A stretch of DNA of 64,000 nucleotides, taken from assembly GCF_003473485.1 (NCBI RefSeq), contig NC_053046.1:31697332-31761331 (forward strand). The letters run 5' to 3'. Source of the DNA: Medicago truncatula (Eukaryota > Streptophyta > Magnoliopsida > Fabales > Fabaceae). Positions 13,161-25,635 of the stretch are shown piece after piece. The notes under the pieces were generated by a model. It saw only the letters and a program-made list of their open reading frames with translations. It was not told where the DNA came from and ran no database searches. The first letter of the stretch is position 1. Each line of letters begins with the position of its first letter. Position numbers and translations under genes: made by a program.

Positions 13161-14060
13161 TACCCAATTCAATTGTTGCAATGACTCATTTAAAATTATT
13201 GAAGATTAAGTTTGTTAATATGATAACTCAACTAAATATTTCTTACAAAATGCTTTATACAAGGAAATAATATAGCATCACGAAATGGCAACGAACTAAT
13301 ATCATTGGTTTCACGGCCGTGTTTTCCGCAAAGGAAATTGCTAGTTATAGCGAAAGAGAAACTCCAGAACAAGTGTCTATTTAATAAACATATCTCTTAA
13401 ATTATATCCATGACATCATTGTTTTCCGCCCTAAATGCTATTGGCTTAATGGTGTATCATGAACTGCTCGGACAAAATATCTCACGTTAAATAGCATCAG
13501 CGGCGAAGCTAGCAACTTTTTTACGAGGGGGTCAAATGTTAAAAGTTTATTTTTATTTGTAAGAAACTAAGTAATTTACAAGAAATTTATTCTCTATTTT
13601 ATGTTTGAATCTTATATTGACAATTTTCATTGCTAATGTTGAGAATTGACTCAAAATTGAGGATTCAGCCAAAATCGTGGCCCGATTTTGGACCAGTTTT
13701 TGGACTTATGATTCTGGAAAAATCTACCCAATTCAATTGTTGCAATGACTCATTTAAAATTATTGAAGATTAAGTTTGTTATATGATAACTCAACTAAAT
13801 ATTTCTTACAAAATGCTTTATACAGGAAATACATATAGCATCACGAAACGGCAGCGAACTAATATCATTGATTTCATGGCTGTGTTTTTCGCAAAGGAAA
13901 TTGCTAGTTATAGCGAAAGAGAAACTCAGCAACGAGTGTGTATTTAGTAAATGTATCTCCTAAATTATACACATAATTGTTTTCCCCTCAAAAAGAAATG
14001 CTATTGGCTTAATGGTGTATTGCGAACTGCTCGGGACAAAATATCTCGCGTTAAATAGCA
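13161..14060. repeat. Direct duplication of about 337 bp
   Basis: 13161-13497 and 13725-14060 are near-identical direct copies 564 bp apart. Both start TACCCAATTCAATTGTTGCA and run through 'ctagttatagcgaaagagaaact' to 'ttaaatagca'. The unique spacer 13498-13724 separates them. Neither copy has a recognisable reading frame. It may be a locally duplicated decayed element. Confidence 0.85.
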
Positions 14061-15257
14061 ATGCTCTTCCGCAAAACACCAACAAATATGTTTTTAAACA
14101 ATTCTAAAATTTTGACATGTTTCCTTCGTGAATTTTCGTGATCCTTTTCTCCCAATTTTTTTTTTTGGTAAAGATAATGTCTCCCATATTTTCAATGCAA
14201 AACACGGCAATTCTAGCTCTAATTCATTTGCAGGGTAAAGTCTTTCATGGTTTTTTTTTTTTTTTTTTTTGCTTCCTAGAGGCAGAATACTAGCAAATGA
14301 CTTTGTATGGTGTGATTATCCATCGTATGCATCTCTTCATGATATGATGTGGGTGGAGTTTTCTCACAATGATGTTAGGGTGGATTTTGATCGGGGAAAT
14401 ATTATTTATAGAAAAAAGAACAAGTATAAGATACTATCTGACTATGCCAAAGCACCTACTATTTCTAGTTTAAAAGACCACAATATACCACAATATATTC
14501 ACTAGAATTAGACAAAGCAAGTCATACACGGGCACAACCTTAAATCATAAACGTTTGGACACACATATGGAAACTGTTAAAAGAAAAATAATTTAATCAC
14601 ATCATTTAACGCAAAAGGCATCTCAAAGGGTATATAAAAGTTTACAAAACAAGTATCGCTAGATAGCTAGCCAAAAGGGAGAAAAACAAAACATTACGAA
14701 TTAGAAAACCCAAGATTGGCTAACGAGTTGGATCACCATGCGTGATAGTCGCAAACATTATGAGAGTTATACGATTTCAGACACCGCCAAAAATGAAGTT
14801 TAATACACTCAAGTAACTAATCCAACATAATATGATGTAATCTCACTGTTACCATGAATTCGCCTACATGTTCCCTAAACAAACTTGTCTCACCTCCCTC
14901 ACCCCCTTTTCAATATCAAATAAATCCTTCCACCACACTGATGTCTGCCTCCCTCCTCTACGAATACTATCATTTAAACACCATATTTAGCCGGTATAAT
15001 TTTAAATAAAATTAATATATTTTGGTTCAAATAGCTCTCAAACGTTTTAGAATACCAAATCAAATTGATAGTAAAATCAATAAATTTAATTGTGTTAAAA
15101 TATATTCTATTAATTTGAATTTTGAAAATGATTCATTGTGAAGTTTTTTCTTCAAAAAACGCTAACAGAGAAACCTACACGTACTAAATACTGAGAAGTG
15201 ACGAATTATAAATTCGAACGACGTTCATGCATATCTAAGGTATCCACAACGTTTTTA
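14061..15257. other. Intergenic, one unexplained 79-codon frame
   Basis: A frame at 14269-14505 (+) has fairly balanced composition, with DFVWCDYPSYASLHDMMWVE near its start. I recognise no family and it has no obvious promoter or splice partners. The rest is AT-rich. Confidence 0.35.
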
Positions 15258-16282
15258 GGCTAAATTACATCGGAGATTCTTTAAGTTATTTAATTGTAAC
15301 AAATTTGTCTTTTAAGTTTTTTCGTATTACTTACGTCTTTTAAGTTATTTAATTGTAACAAGTTAATCGTTTTAGTATTTTTTTTTTGTAACACTTAAGT
15401 CCTTTTAAGTTATTTAATTGTAATTTGTTGGAAATTTAGGTTTTAATAAAAAAACAGATTTCATAAAACATGTTCAACAATTATGAATCAATAGCGGAAG
15501 CAAACAAAACATTGAACACGATTATGATCGGATCTAGACATGTCTGATTTATCAAGGATATTAAGAATAAGGGTATTAAGAATACCTGGATGAAGCTTTC
15601 GTGACAACTCTCTCGCCATCAACGATCTAAAACAAGGAGAGGAGATGATCTAATCTGAAACACACAACATAGCTTAGCGGCGACTGATTTGGTTCTTCCT
15701 CAACCGGTACCTTTATACCTCGAGTTCTCTTCAGATGGGGAGAAGAGAATGTTTGCCGTGTACGGTGTATTGGGACCATAGTCTCTTTTATATTGGATGA
15801 CTATTAGATTTTCCATTATTCCGTTAATGAGTCATCCAGACATCCACTCATTGAATCCATATCTATTAATGAAATATTTAATTAATTATCTAATTAGAAA
15901 TCCAATAGCCTTATTACTTAATTTAATCACTAATCAATTAAGGCTCACAACTGATAAATAGCTAATATAATTATTATTACAATATTTGTCCACATAATGA
16001 TATCGGAATATAATAAAATAATAAAATATTCCAACATAACTTTTAAGCCCCAAATAACTTACATTTTTAAGATTTGAAATCCTCCAAATTATTACTATTA
16101 AATAACTTAAAAGGTTAGAAAAAAATACTTAAAGACCAACTTATAATAATGAGTTAACTTAAAGACTTGAGTGGTACATTCATATTAATAACTTAAAAAT
16201 GATCGTCGGAGTTAATAAAGAATTTAAATGATCAATTTATTACAATTAATAACTTTAAAATTATCGCCGGTGTAATTTATCC
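15258..16282. mobile_element. Long-TIR MITE interrupted by a solo LTR
   Basis: The left arm begins GGCTAAATTACATCGGAG and continues with 'taagttatttaattgtaac'. The right arm ends with the approximate complement (CGCCGGTGTAATTTATCC). The 'agttatttaattgtaac' phrase recurs several times inside. The element is old and diverged, and is split by the solo LTR at 15426-16036. Confidence 0.65.
15426..16036. mobile_element. Solo LTR, 611 bp, nested in a MITE
   Basis: The block begins TGTTGGAAAT and ends ATATTCCAACA, the TG...CA inverted ends of a plant LTR. Near-matching 5-bp flanks (TAATT left, TAACT right) sit where a retroelement target duplication should be. No internal domain or second LTR is present, so this is the usual product of LTR-LTR recombination. 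Superfamily cannot be decided from the LTR alone. It is younger than the MITE it interrupts. Confidence 0.75.
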
Positions 16283-19200
16283 ACGTTTTTACTATACAAA
16301 TTGTACTTACGACATATGATTTTTATTTTATTTTATTTATTTAGTAAATTGTTTTATACTTTTGAAGGTCTAAAACGATTACTTTGTTGACTTTATTCTT
16401 GTACCGACTTGCTTGTTTTAAGAGTCAAAGGCAATGTTATCCAAGAACTCCTTACATCTTTTTTATTCCACCACTAACCTAAAAAAACTAACGATTTAGG
16501 CACTTCAAATTGTACCACCTCTCCATTATTTTTTTACTTTAAAAACTCCATGCCAATACATATCCAATACCCTCTTTATTCTTTTTTGAGGGAGGGTGAG
16601 GGGTGGGAATGTGTAAAGGAATATACACCTTCTTTAGGTGATGGTCAATTTCATTTAGAAAAGATGTGGACACAATAAACTCCGTCACATAAATATATAG
16701 TTCTACATAACTTTGTGGCAATATGCAATGCAAGTCAAGTCATGAAGCACGTTGCTTAACCTTCAAAACTTGAATCTTATCCAAAACCAAGTAGGTCACC
16801 GAGTAAGCATAAGCACCACAATTTTATTTGTTTATTCTATTCTTATACTCCTTCGTGCCTTAGTGTGAAAGGTTGCAAATTGAAGTTACTAAGAAAACCA
16901 TTCCTACGCGTCACACTTTAATCATAACCTTGCCACATATACTTAGAGACCATTTTCTACTACCGTGTGGGACATTCATATTTAAGCCAAATGGCATCAT
17001 TCTAGAAATTACTAGAAATTAATCCAAATTTAAATTTAAATTCAAATGTCTTTTTTAAATAATATTGACAACTAAAGAAGTAATTTAAACCATGTTGAAA
17101 TTTTATCATGGTTTTCCTTTTAAAAGTCTTGTTTTTCCTCATTTGTGTAGCTAGTTTTATGCCAAAAGTCATGTTTATGTGGACACATATTTCAATTTTC
17201 TATTTCCCTCATGCGTAACGCTTTGTCTATTTTTTTTTTCTTTTAAAAAATCTTATATAGTCAAATTCAGTTCTAATGACCTTCCAATTCATTTAGACTT
17301 TGACAAATGGCATGTCAATAAGAGTTCTATCTCACTAAAACTTTGTTTGCACATACAAAAAACCTAAAATAAAATGAATATAAATATAAAATACAAAATA
17401 CACCAATCATGCATTGAATAGTTTTTTTTTTTTTTTATTTCTCAACAAAAATATTATAATCATACACCATTTTTTAAATTTCATCTTAATTTATATTTTA
17501 TATTTATATTAATATAATTTACCAAAGAAGTGAAATATAGGAAAACAAATGTGGGATAAGTTGGACTTAGGAATAGGCATTTTCATTTTAAATAATCTTG
17601 TATGTTACCTAAAATCATAATTTTGCCGTTTAGGGTGAAGTAGTGCATTTATATGAACATGAGAATAGGTATTTTTCATATAAAAATTTAGGCTGAATTA
17701 GGCAAAAGCAATTTAAGGAAAAACCTTATCTTTTAATTTGTATCCAAACAAAAGAATACTCTAGTACGGTATAATGTAAGGTGTCAAGAACTTAATAAGG
17801 AAATGAAGAAATGAAGTACCACATGTCAAATTGTTCCAATAATTTTGTCACAACACAAGTCAGAGAGAATTTCCCACATCTTCTAAAAGATACGACTAGA
17901 TTTTGGGGACCTTACCAAAATCCAAAATTTCACATACAACCAATTAAAAATAAGAATAAAAAAATACATTAAAATATAACATAACATAAAAATATTTGGT
18001 GGAAGTGTTATGGTGCACGTCATATAGTTGTAGTTTAACTAAATTTTGTGTGGCTAAAGCCATATACAAGCATCATTGAAATCTTTCTAACATATTTGCA
18101 TTACCTTTACCAGAATCTAGCACTGTCTTCATAAATTCGTGGACCAACAATTTTTTGCCACGTTAGTGTTATTACCTACTTATATGTTAATTTTACTCTG
18201 TTTCCTACTACAGCCACGGTGTTATGTTCCCTTTTGCCAACTTGTAACATTCACCTCTCAACTATAATGCATGCCCATATTCCACACTCCAACCACATGT
18301 TCAAATTATTATTCCTACGCAACAGTACCAACTGTATATTATAAATAAATTAAATGTACCTTGCTGGGTAATTTAATAATAAATACCGAACACCCCTTCA
18401 ACAGAAAACCTATCGTGAACCGTTTTTTTATATGTAAGAAATATTATTATAGAAATGCTACCATGGTATTGTTTTCAGAGAAATATAGCTTTAACAAAAT
18501 TTGAGTTTGGTCCAAAAGTTAGGTGATGTTAATTAAGAGTTTTACATGAGATGAAAGATAGTTTGAACTTTGAATATATCTTTTATAAGTAGAGGTATTA
18601 GTAATTTAGAAATCAAATTTATAATATTGAGTTACATTTAACTTAAATTTTAAGATGGTATGAAAATCTATTACTATTAGATTTCTTTAATTAGATCACT
18701 TGAATTATAGTTCGTATGTATAATCCTAACTATGAAGAGTGTACGTTAAGAATAAGACACTAACGTGAGAATATAAGTTAGACCTAATCTAAATTTTAAG
18801 AAGTGAAATATAATTAATTGCAAACTTCTAATTAACTTAAATTTTGAAAAATGGTATGAAAACTTATTCAAGATTCATTGGATCATCTACTGCTAAATTT
18901 CTCTTATCAAATTGAATTACTTGAGTCCATAATTCAGATATTTAATCCTAAATATGAAGGGTGTGCGTTAAGAGTCATACATTAATGTAATATGATAAAA
19001 ACATATTAGTGAAGACAATCAACCCCTTATAAATTAAGCTCAAAGTAAATTATAAATTCTAAGTGAAATATAATTAACTACAAACCTCCCATTTTTGCTC
19101 AACCTTACTTACACACATTTTAATCCCTTAGTCTCCACACTAGTACCACTAAAATTCACCTAAATCACATAGAAAAGGCTTTAAAAACATTTCCTTAAAT

Positions 19201-19540
19201 CAAAATTAAAAACCATAGTACTTATCCAAGTATTGTCTACTAGTGACATGAAAATGAAAAATAAAAATTGGGATCTTAATCTTGGATAAGGATTAAAAGT
19301 CCAATCCCTTAAGAAAGAAACAGTATCACCAAGTTCTCTGTTCCAAGAATTCTCCATTTAATGTCAAAAAACATTACCGTCCTCTAATATCTCTCCCTCA
19401 ACGTCACACCACCGCTTTTCTTAATTATCCACTTCCATAATTTCCACGCTGTAACAAAAATACATATTTTAAAAAATAAAATAATTTTCCAAAAACACGT
19501 AACACCGAATGTTAGAAGAACAAACACGCACTACATGTGT
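16283..19540. other. Intergenic and upstream region of the kinase gene
   Basis: AT-rich. 18641-18830 and 18833-19030 look like two diverged direct copies, sharing 'ttaaattttgaaa/aaattttaag' and 'gaagggtgtgcgttaagag'-like phrases. No gene is recognised. The last few hundred bases presumably hold the kinase promoter, with a CACGTAAC element near 19495. Confidence 0.4.
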
Positions 19541-19553
19541 CTATATATATAAA
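19541..19553 (+). promoter_or_regulatory. TATA box of the MAPKKK gene
   Basis: CTATATATATAAA lies about 95-107 bp upstream of the ATG at 19648 and is followed by a C/A-rich leader with 'aaaccaaacaacacaac'. Spacing and sequence fit a plant core promoter. Confidence 0.7.
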
Positions 19554-19647
19554 CCTCATTCCCCTCAAACAAAACCAAACAACACAACGTCAAAAAAAAA
19601 AAAAAAAAACACATTACATTACATTACAATTTTCATAGTTCATAGCA

Positions 19648-21174
19648 ATGAGTTCATGGGTGAGAGGCAAGTGTATTGGTAAAGGAGCGTTTGGCGTTGT
19701 GAATTTAGCTTATTCAAAAAGCGATTCTAAAGTTTTCGCGGTGAAATCAGTTGATACTAAAACTGCTCTTCCAAGTCAGTTAGAAGCGTTGGAGAATGAG
19801 ATTAAGATTTTGAAACGGTTATCTTCTTCTTCTTGTTCTTCTTCGCCTCACGTGATTGGTTTTCTCGGCGAAGATGTCACGTGCGAAGGAAATAAAACGT
19901 CGTCGTTTAAGAATCTACACTTGGAGTACATGCCAGGTGGCACCGTCGCTGAAATCAACCGTGCTGACGTGGATGAAAAGTTAGTTAGAAACTTCGCCTG
20001 GTGTTTAGTTAACGCGTTACGTGATGTTCACGCGCGTGGCGTTGTTCATTGTGATGTTAAAGGAAGAAACGTTCTCATCGGTGGTTCCGTCGCTAAGCTA
20101 GCTGATTTTGGTTCAGCTATGGAATTTTCCGGTGGTGAATGTGAAGTACCACGTGGAAGTCCGATGTGGATGGCGCCGGAGGTTGTTCGCCGGGAGTATC
20201 AAGGACCGGAGTCTGATGTCTGGTCATTAGGATGTACTGTAATTGAGATTTTCACCGGAAAATCACCGTGGGAGGATCGGGGATTCGAGACGTTGAGTCG
20301 AATTGGATTTTCCGATGAGTTACCGGAGTTTCCAAGCGGTTTGTCGGAGCTCGGGAGAGATTTTCTGGAGAAATGTTTGAGGCGTGATCGGAATCGGAGA
20401 TGGAGGTGTGATCAGCTACTTCAGCATCCATTTTTGTTACCGTGTGATCGCGTAGTTGAAACTTCGCCACGTTGCGTTTTGGATTGTGAAGAAAACGAGT
20501 TTGAATTTGAAGAAGAAAATGAAGTGAAGTTGAATAGTGATGAAAATGAAAATTCAGGTAAAAATAGAATTGGTAAATTAGCAACGGGAATGAGGGTAAA
20601 TTGGGAAACGGAAGATTGGATTGAAGTGAGGGCAATTTCGTCTGAACAAAAAGAAGAAGCAACAATGGAAAATGAAGAGTATGAGTGTGACTGTGAGGGG
20701 GAAGAAGCTGAATCAGGGGTAATATGGGAAATTGAGAATATAATGAGGGTAGAAGAGGAAATGGAAGTTGGGAGTAATTCGGAATATGGGGATTCTGATG
20801 AAAGGGTAAAATGGGAAATGTGGAAATACAACCGCAACCGTAGGAACAACGTTATAGGTGGAAGTGGAAGTTGGTCTGGTTGGAGATGTCGGTATAGATA
20901 CGGTTGGGGAAATTTTAATAGGAATATTAGTGGAATATTCAGCATTTGCACTTGTTGTAATAATTGTAAATTATTCAAATCATGTAAATTGTTCTCAATA
21001 TATAATAATTGTTATTATTCCTTGTGGTTGAAAATATTCTTTAATTGGTGTTTCAAATTGAGATTCATGTTAAACATGGTTAAGAGTGTTTTTATTTTAA
21101 AGTTTAGTGGAAATAATTTAATCAGAACTATTTTATTTAGTCAAATATTAGAAGAGTTCGTTCAATATAAATAA
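19648..21174 (+). CDS. MAPKKK17/18-like serine/threonine kinase, single exon
   Basis: 508 residues in one exon, as in the intronless MEKK-type MAPKKK15-20 group. Members of that group sit above MKK3-type kinases in ABA and stress signalling (family knowledge). The kinase domain spans about residues 4-263: glycine loop GKGAFGVV 11-18, catalytic lysine K33 in FAVKS, helix-C glutamate near E51, catalytic loop HCDVKGRN with D136, DFG at 153-155, MAPE at 175-178 and DVWSLGC at 190-196. All key residues are present. Residues about 280-390 are strongly acidic. The last about 100 residues switch to a basic, Cys- and aromatic-rich sequence with a hydrophobic end, longer than is usual for this group. 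The extension may be a lost original stop rather than function. Confidence 0.92.
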   Translation: MSSWVRGKCIGKGAFGVVNLAYSKSDSKVFAVKSVDTKTALPSQLEALENEIKILKRLSSSSCSSSPHVIGFLGEDVTCEGNKTSSFKNLHLEYMPGGTVAEINRADVDEKLVRNFAWCLVNALRDVHARGVVHCDVKGRNVLIGGSVAKLADFGSAMEFSGGECEVPRGSPMWMAPEVVRREYQGPESDVWSLGCTVIEIFTGKSPWEDRGFETLSRIGFSDELPEFPSGLSELGRDFLEKCLRRDRNRRWRCDQLLQHPFLLPCDRVVETSPRCVLDCEENEFEFEEENEVKLNSDENENSGKNRIGKLATGMRVNWETEDWIEVRAISSEQKEEATMENEEYECDCEGEEAESGVIWEIENIMRVEEEMEVGSNSEYGDSDERVKWEMWKYNRNRRNNVIGGSGSWSGWRCRYRYGWGNFNRNISGIFSICTCCNNCKLFKSCKLFSIYNNCYYSLWLKIFFNWCFKLRFMLNMVKSVFILKFSGNNLIRTILFSQILEEFVQYK

Positions 21175-22140
21175 TTTTTTTAATAAATAAAAATGAGATA
21201 TATTATTATTAAAAGAAAAAAATTTACCCCTCTAAGGATCATATTAAGGGTCATGCTTAAGAATATTGGAGGCCAGAGATAATTCTCAAAAGAAAAGAAA
21301 ACTAGTATAAGTTTACATGTCTAAAGAAAATTGTACTGATTTTATATATTTTGTACGACCTTGTTGTTTGTTTATTATTTGTTTGCATTGACGTTTATAA
21401 CTTTGAATGTTTGCCAAAAATCTATGAAATCTTATATATTTCATAATGTTTACGAAAAATTTAATGCAAAAATAATTTTTTAAAATCTTCATCGAAGAGA
21501 AGGATCAAGAATATTCTAATTTACAGATGACTACTATAACATCATATATGGAGAGAAATGTTACTCATGAGGTCATATGAAACTAAAATATTTAAAATTG
21601 CATTTTAAATCCATAATGTTCTTTGAAATTTTAAAGGTATAGGTATGTGTTATAAATTCCTACTCACTATTTTAAAATCCTCAAGACATTTTTTTGTTGT
21701 TGTTAACATTGTCTCTTAAAATTCAAGAACATGATGTAGTATCACATACGCCAACCTTTCAAGGCAAAATACACGATATTTTCCATTCCAATAATTAATT
21801 TTGTGTCAAACTTTGAAGGAATCATGAGAAGGCATTGTCCACTCTTAAAGAATTAATTGTGTGTCAAACTCTATGTAAATGAATCTAAAGGTCTAAAGGT
21901 AGATTTCTTATTTCTCCCAATTCAAAGATGGAAATCTCAAATACTAAACTTTGCATAAATCATGAGAAGGCATTTTCCACTCTAAGAATTAATTTTGCAT
22001 CAAAGATTTCTTTTTCTCCCAATCAAAGATGGAAGTTGCAAATACTTTCCAGTGCCCAATACATTTTGAATCTAAAAATTTATGCAATTCTATCCTTGAG
22101 CTCTTGTGAAACATTCATACTACCAAAGTATTTTTTTTGT
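21175..22140. other. 3' flank of the kinase gene, no gene recognised
   Basis: AT-rich. 21780-22060 repeats phrases such as 'catgagaaggcattttccactct' and 'aattaattttg' two or three times, apparently a decayed local duplication. No coding exon is supported. Confidence 0.4.
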
Positions 22141-22149
22141 TGATTTTTC

Positions 22150-22225
22150 AAGTTACCCAGACTTGAACCAAAGACCTAAAGATTGACGGCATAAACCTCT
22201 AACCAATAGAACACTTGGGAGCAAG
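22150..22225 (-). mobile_element. tRNA-like SINE fragment or tRNA relic
   Basis: On the minus strand, TCTATTGGTTAGAGG resembles a pol III A box. It is followed about 30 bp later by GGTTCAAGTCTGGG, a good B box. The order and spacing are those of a tRNA head, but I could not fold a proper acceptor stem. It is more likely a SINE or tRNA relic than a working tRNA. Confidence 0.45.
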
Positions 22226-22929
22226 TATAAGTATACTACACAAGTATTAAGTCTTCTAAAATTACTCATGTCTCATAATAATAGTCACATTTGTAAAAAA
22301 ATAGTCACAAAAAGGTTATCATTTTTAATTTCTAATGTAACTTTAATTGCTTATTATCTAATTATATCACTAATTAACGCTATGTGCACAACTTTTAAGT
22401 TATAATTGTCTCAAAAAAATTGTCTCGAAAAAAATTAAGTTATTATTCTTTACTTTTCATTTATGATAATTGACATACACATTAGTCATAGATAATTGAT
22501 TAAAATCACCATTCATTTTTTTTTTCCATTTATAATTGTTAATTATTTCTTTATTTATTTTTTCGATAAGCAAAGAGATATGTATGACATCATGACGAGT
22601 CTAAATAGAGTACCTCATCAGATGTTTTTTTTTACTACTTGATAATTGTTTTTTAATATGTATGAAATAATCAAATACGATAAATACCGTAGAATGACTA
22701 AAAAGAAAAACAATAAATACCGTAGAATGACGAGAGTAATGGTTTGTCTCGATGCAACCACATAAGTTTTTGTCTAAGTGTAAATGTCTCACATGTTAGT
22801 TTGTTAGTGATAGAGTAGAACTCATGACCTCTATATTTCTCTAATTCAATTTTTGTAGGTGTTATCCAATATGGATCTATTAGAACAAAAAATATACCCA
22901 CTTCGAGATACAGATATACCCACATTGAC

Positions 22930-23055
22930 TTGCAAGAACTTAATTTAGACATTATTTTATGGACAACATTACATGGGGATATAGGCCTCCGACCCCTCAT
23001 AGACTTCCCGTTATCACACTTAGGAATCAAAACAATATTTGTTGAGTTCATGTCT
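22930..23055 (-). mobile_element. LINE reverse-transcriptase fragment
   Basis: The minus strand encodes a peptide with NIVLIPKC, RPISPCNVVHKIMSK and, weakly, a following KLSS. It fits the conserved block 'tlIvLIPKk...RPIsLcNvxyKIisK' near the start of plant L1-type reverse transcriptase. Only this block is recognisable, so it is a small relic. Confidence 0.75.
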
Positions 23056-23904
23056 TATAGCATAAATCCTAAAGCAAGCCAATGACAACAAGATGTATCA
23101 AAAGACAATTAAACCCCACATATCTAACAAGATTTCACTTCTTGTGGTATCTATTTTAAGGAGTGGGCAAAACAAAGTGGGCCCCAATGTTTAATAACGG
23201 TTTTGGATGGTTGATCAAAAGACACATAAAGATTACTTATTTTATTGAAAAAAGCTGATCGAGAGTTACGATTCGATCACATTTTACATACAAAAACAGT
23301 TGATCAGAAATTACGTTCCGATCAGAAGCGAAATTGAGAAGTCTATTGAGCAACTTTATGGATTTTATATGGCACACAACAGAAGTGGAAAAAGGCACAT
23401 GTAACTTATAATTTGGTGTTTTCTTTGTTGGATTTTCAATTGGACAACTACGAAACATGGTCACAAGAAGCATACCTCATGTTGCAACCGCAGTAATGCT
23501 TTTTGGCTTTGAGCCAACAATTGCATATGGCAAATGGATTTGGAGGAGTCAATTGGGTTTTGATGGAAAAGAAAAAGGAAAAAATGTTTGGATGATATGA
23601 AATTGTATGCTGTATATAATTGGATTGAGGTGTGTCATGTGGACCATATAGTTTCTTTACAATTCTAGAGATATTTTTAACATGCATTATTAATAAATGT
23701 CAGTGCTACTTGTGCTTGCCCATCACTTGAGATTGGATGGCAAACATATCCATATAGTAATAAAAAGATACACATAGATATATATCATAAAAATATAAAC
23801 TACAATGACCTAATGTGTGGTACATTAACACTTCCCTAAAGTATCTGTTATAAAAATGTTTTTTTAGAGAAGTTATAAAAATGTTATAGTTATTTTTATA
23901 TCAA

Positions 23905-23946
23905 TTTTTTTGATCAGATAGTCTAGTGGCTAGAATTCACCTTATT
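23905..23946 (-). mobile_element. SINE fragment (3' part)
   Basis: The stretch 'gatagtctagtggctagaattcacctt' is close to the reverse complement of the 3' half of the SINE at 34812-34949. The 5' tRNA-like head is missing. Confidence 0.6.
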
Positions 23947-23957
23947 AATTGTTATAT

Positions 23958-25028
23958 TAAACCTTATCTATCTATTTTAAAATAATTATTTTGTCTGATG
24001 ATATTGGAGGAAATTTTGTACCTTTATTTTTATTAAGATCACAAATTCTTTATTTATTTCTTTCTAAAAAGTAGTTTTCTTATCATGAAGTAAGGGGAAA
24101 TGTTTTGTTTGACTCGTGAAACATACCTCTACAACAAATATATATTGAACTTTAATTAATTTTTTATTTTTAAAATAAGAGAGGCCTAAGCCCAAGAAAG
24201 AAGAATGTTATTGTTCCCACATCAAAGAATTGTAGGAAACACTACGAAAATACTAAAGTAACCTCATCAACAGTTAACTGCCGATGGATATTAACCAATG
24301 GTAGTTAACCGTCGATGAAAATTGGTGTTAAATTCGCCATTTTATGGTATTTCTTAACTTTGTGCAAAGTGTAAACAACAATTTTCAAAAAAGAAACTAC
24401 ATTAAAATTACGCGTTTTATTTTATTTTTGTTTTTTAAAACAAAAGAGGGCCTAAGCCCAAAAAAGACACTGAAATTATACAATGACTTTTGACACCAGT
24501 TTGATCAACTAATAGTTTTCTTAGTAAACATCAATGTAATTCAATATGTTAATTGAATTAAAATTTAAAACTAAGTTGAAGTACATTCTAGAGCGTAGTA
24601 AGACTAGAGAGCACCTCTGTCTATTGCAGGTGTCATAGTTTTTTGGTAATTCTAAATTTGAAGCATTACCACTCGATCACATGCATGTCTATTGCATGAG
24701 TGCATCTTCCAAAGACTCAAAGTCTTCATTTACATGAAATTTTAATTCAGCTTTCAACATTCATAAGCACTTAATGAATTGACGACCAATATATTGGATG
24801 CATATTGTTTTGAATATGCCCTTAATAAAGATGAAAAGGAGAAAGATGAACTTGAACTCATCATTTTTACAGCCGTTAAAATAGCATACATGATTTGCTT
24901 TTGCTACTTGTCTAAATTTTATCTAAACACCTAATTATGATGGTTGCCAAACACATTCAAACATTTAAGTTAGTAACAATTTTATAAGCATGGCATTTTT
25001 AGTTTACTAACTTTGGTATTTGATTGAA
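23958..25028. other. Intergenic with a short direct repeat
   Basis: A phrase ending 'ggcctaagccca' preceded by an AT-rich stretch occurs near 24155-24200 and again near 24425-24466. The sequence from about 24241 (CACTACGAAAATACT) with nearby 'accgtcgatga' resembles a CACTA-type terminus but has no partner end. No gene is recognised. Confidence 0.35.
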
Positions 25029-25569
25029 GGGTTAATTATATTTTCGGTCTCTACAAAATTGCGACCTTGTAAGTTTAGTCCTTATTTAATTTTAATAGTT
25101 TTTTTAATCCTTACAAAAAATTTCTGCACTCAATATTAGTCCTTACTCAATCCAAATTTGTTTAATTTATGCTTAAACTCTTAAGTTTTTCAACAATTTT
25201 TTACAGACGTGTTAAGAACGTTATTAAAAGGTCCTCCGAAAAAAATATCGCAAAAATTTGATTTCTACGTCCATATTTTTGTTACTTATATCTTAAACTT
25301 TTGTCGTTTTAAAAAATTCATATTTAATTTATTTCATGTTAAAAAATTATAGATTTTAGCAAATGAACCTTCATAGTGTTATAAACTTGTATAAAAAGAA
25401 TCGTTAAAAAAGTTAAGAGTTTAAGGATAATTAAGCAAAATTTATTTTAGCAGGGACTAAAATTATAAGTAATTTTTTTTTGTGTAGGGATTAAAAAAGC
25501 TATTAAAATTAAGTAAGGACTAAACTTAGAATGTCGCAATTTTATAGAGACCAAAAACATATTTAACCC
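25029..25569. mobile_element. Mutator-like MITE, 541 bp
   Basis: The element starts GGGTTAATTATATTTTCGG and ends with the complement '...catatttaaccc'. The arms match for about 110 bp and share 'aaaattgcgacc' and 'gtttagtccttattt' in opposite orientation. Flanks TTGATTGAA (25020-25028) and TTGATTAAA (25570-25578) form an 8-of-9 target duplication. There is no coding capacity. Related arms occur at 34460-34590, 45003-45285 and in two gene introns. Confidence 0.85.
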
Positions 25570-25635
25570 TTGATTAAATTAGTTTTTCCTTTTGCCAATC
25601 CAAAAAGTCATGCAAGCCTCACATCTTTCTCACTT

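Noticed and set aside
20252-20978. Minus-strand ORFs of 137 and 185 codons opposite the kinase gene
   Set aside because: They lie wholly antisense to a clear kinase and its acidic tail, have leucine/serine-rich low-complexity sequence, and show no family motif. They are shadows of the codon use on the plus strand.
24241-24340. Possible CACTA transposon end (CACTAC..., 'accgtcgatga')
   Set aside because: There is only one terminus-like motif, with no matching inverted end, no 3-bp TSD and no transposase, so it is too weak to call.
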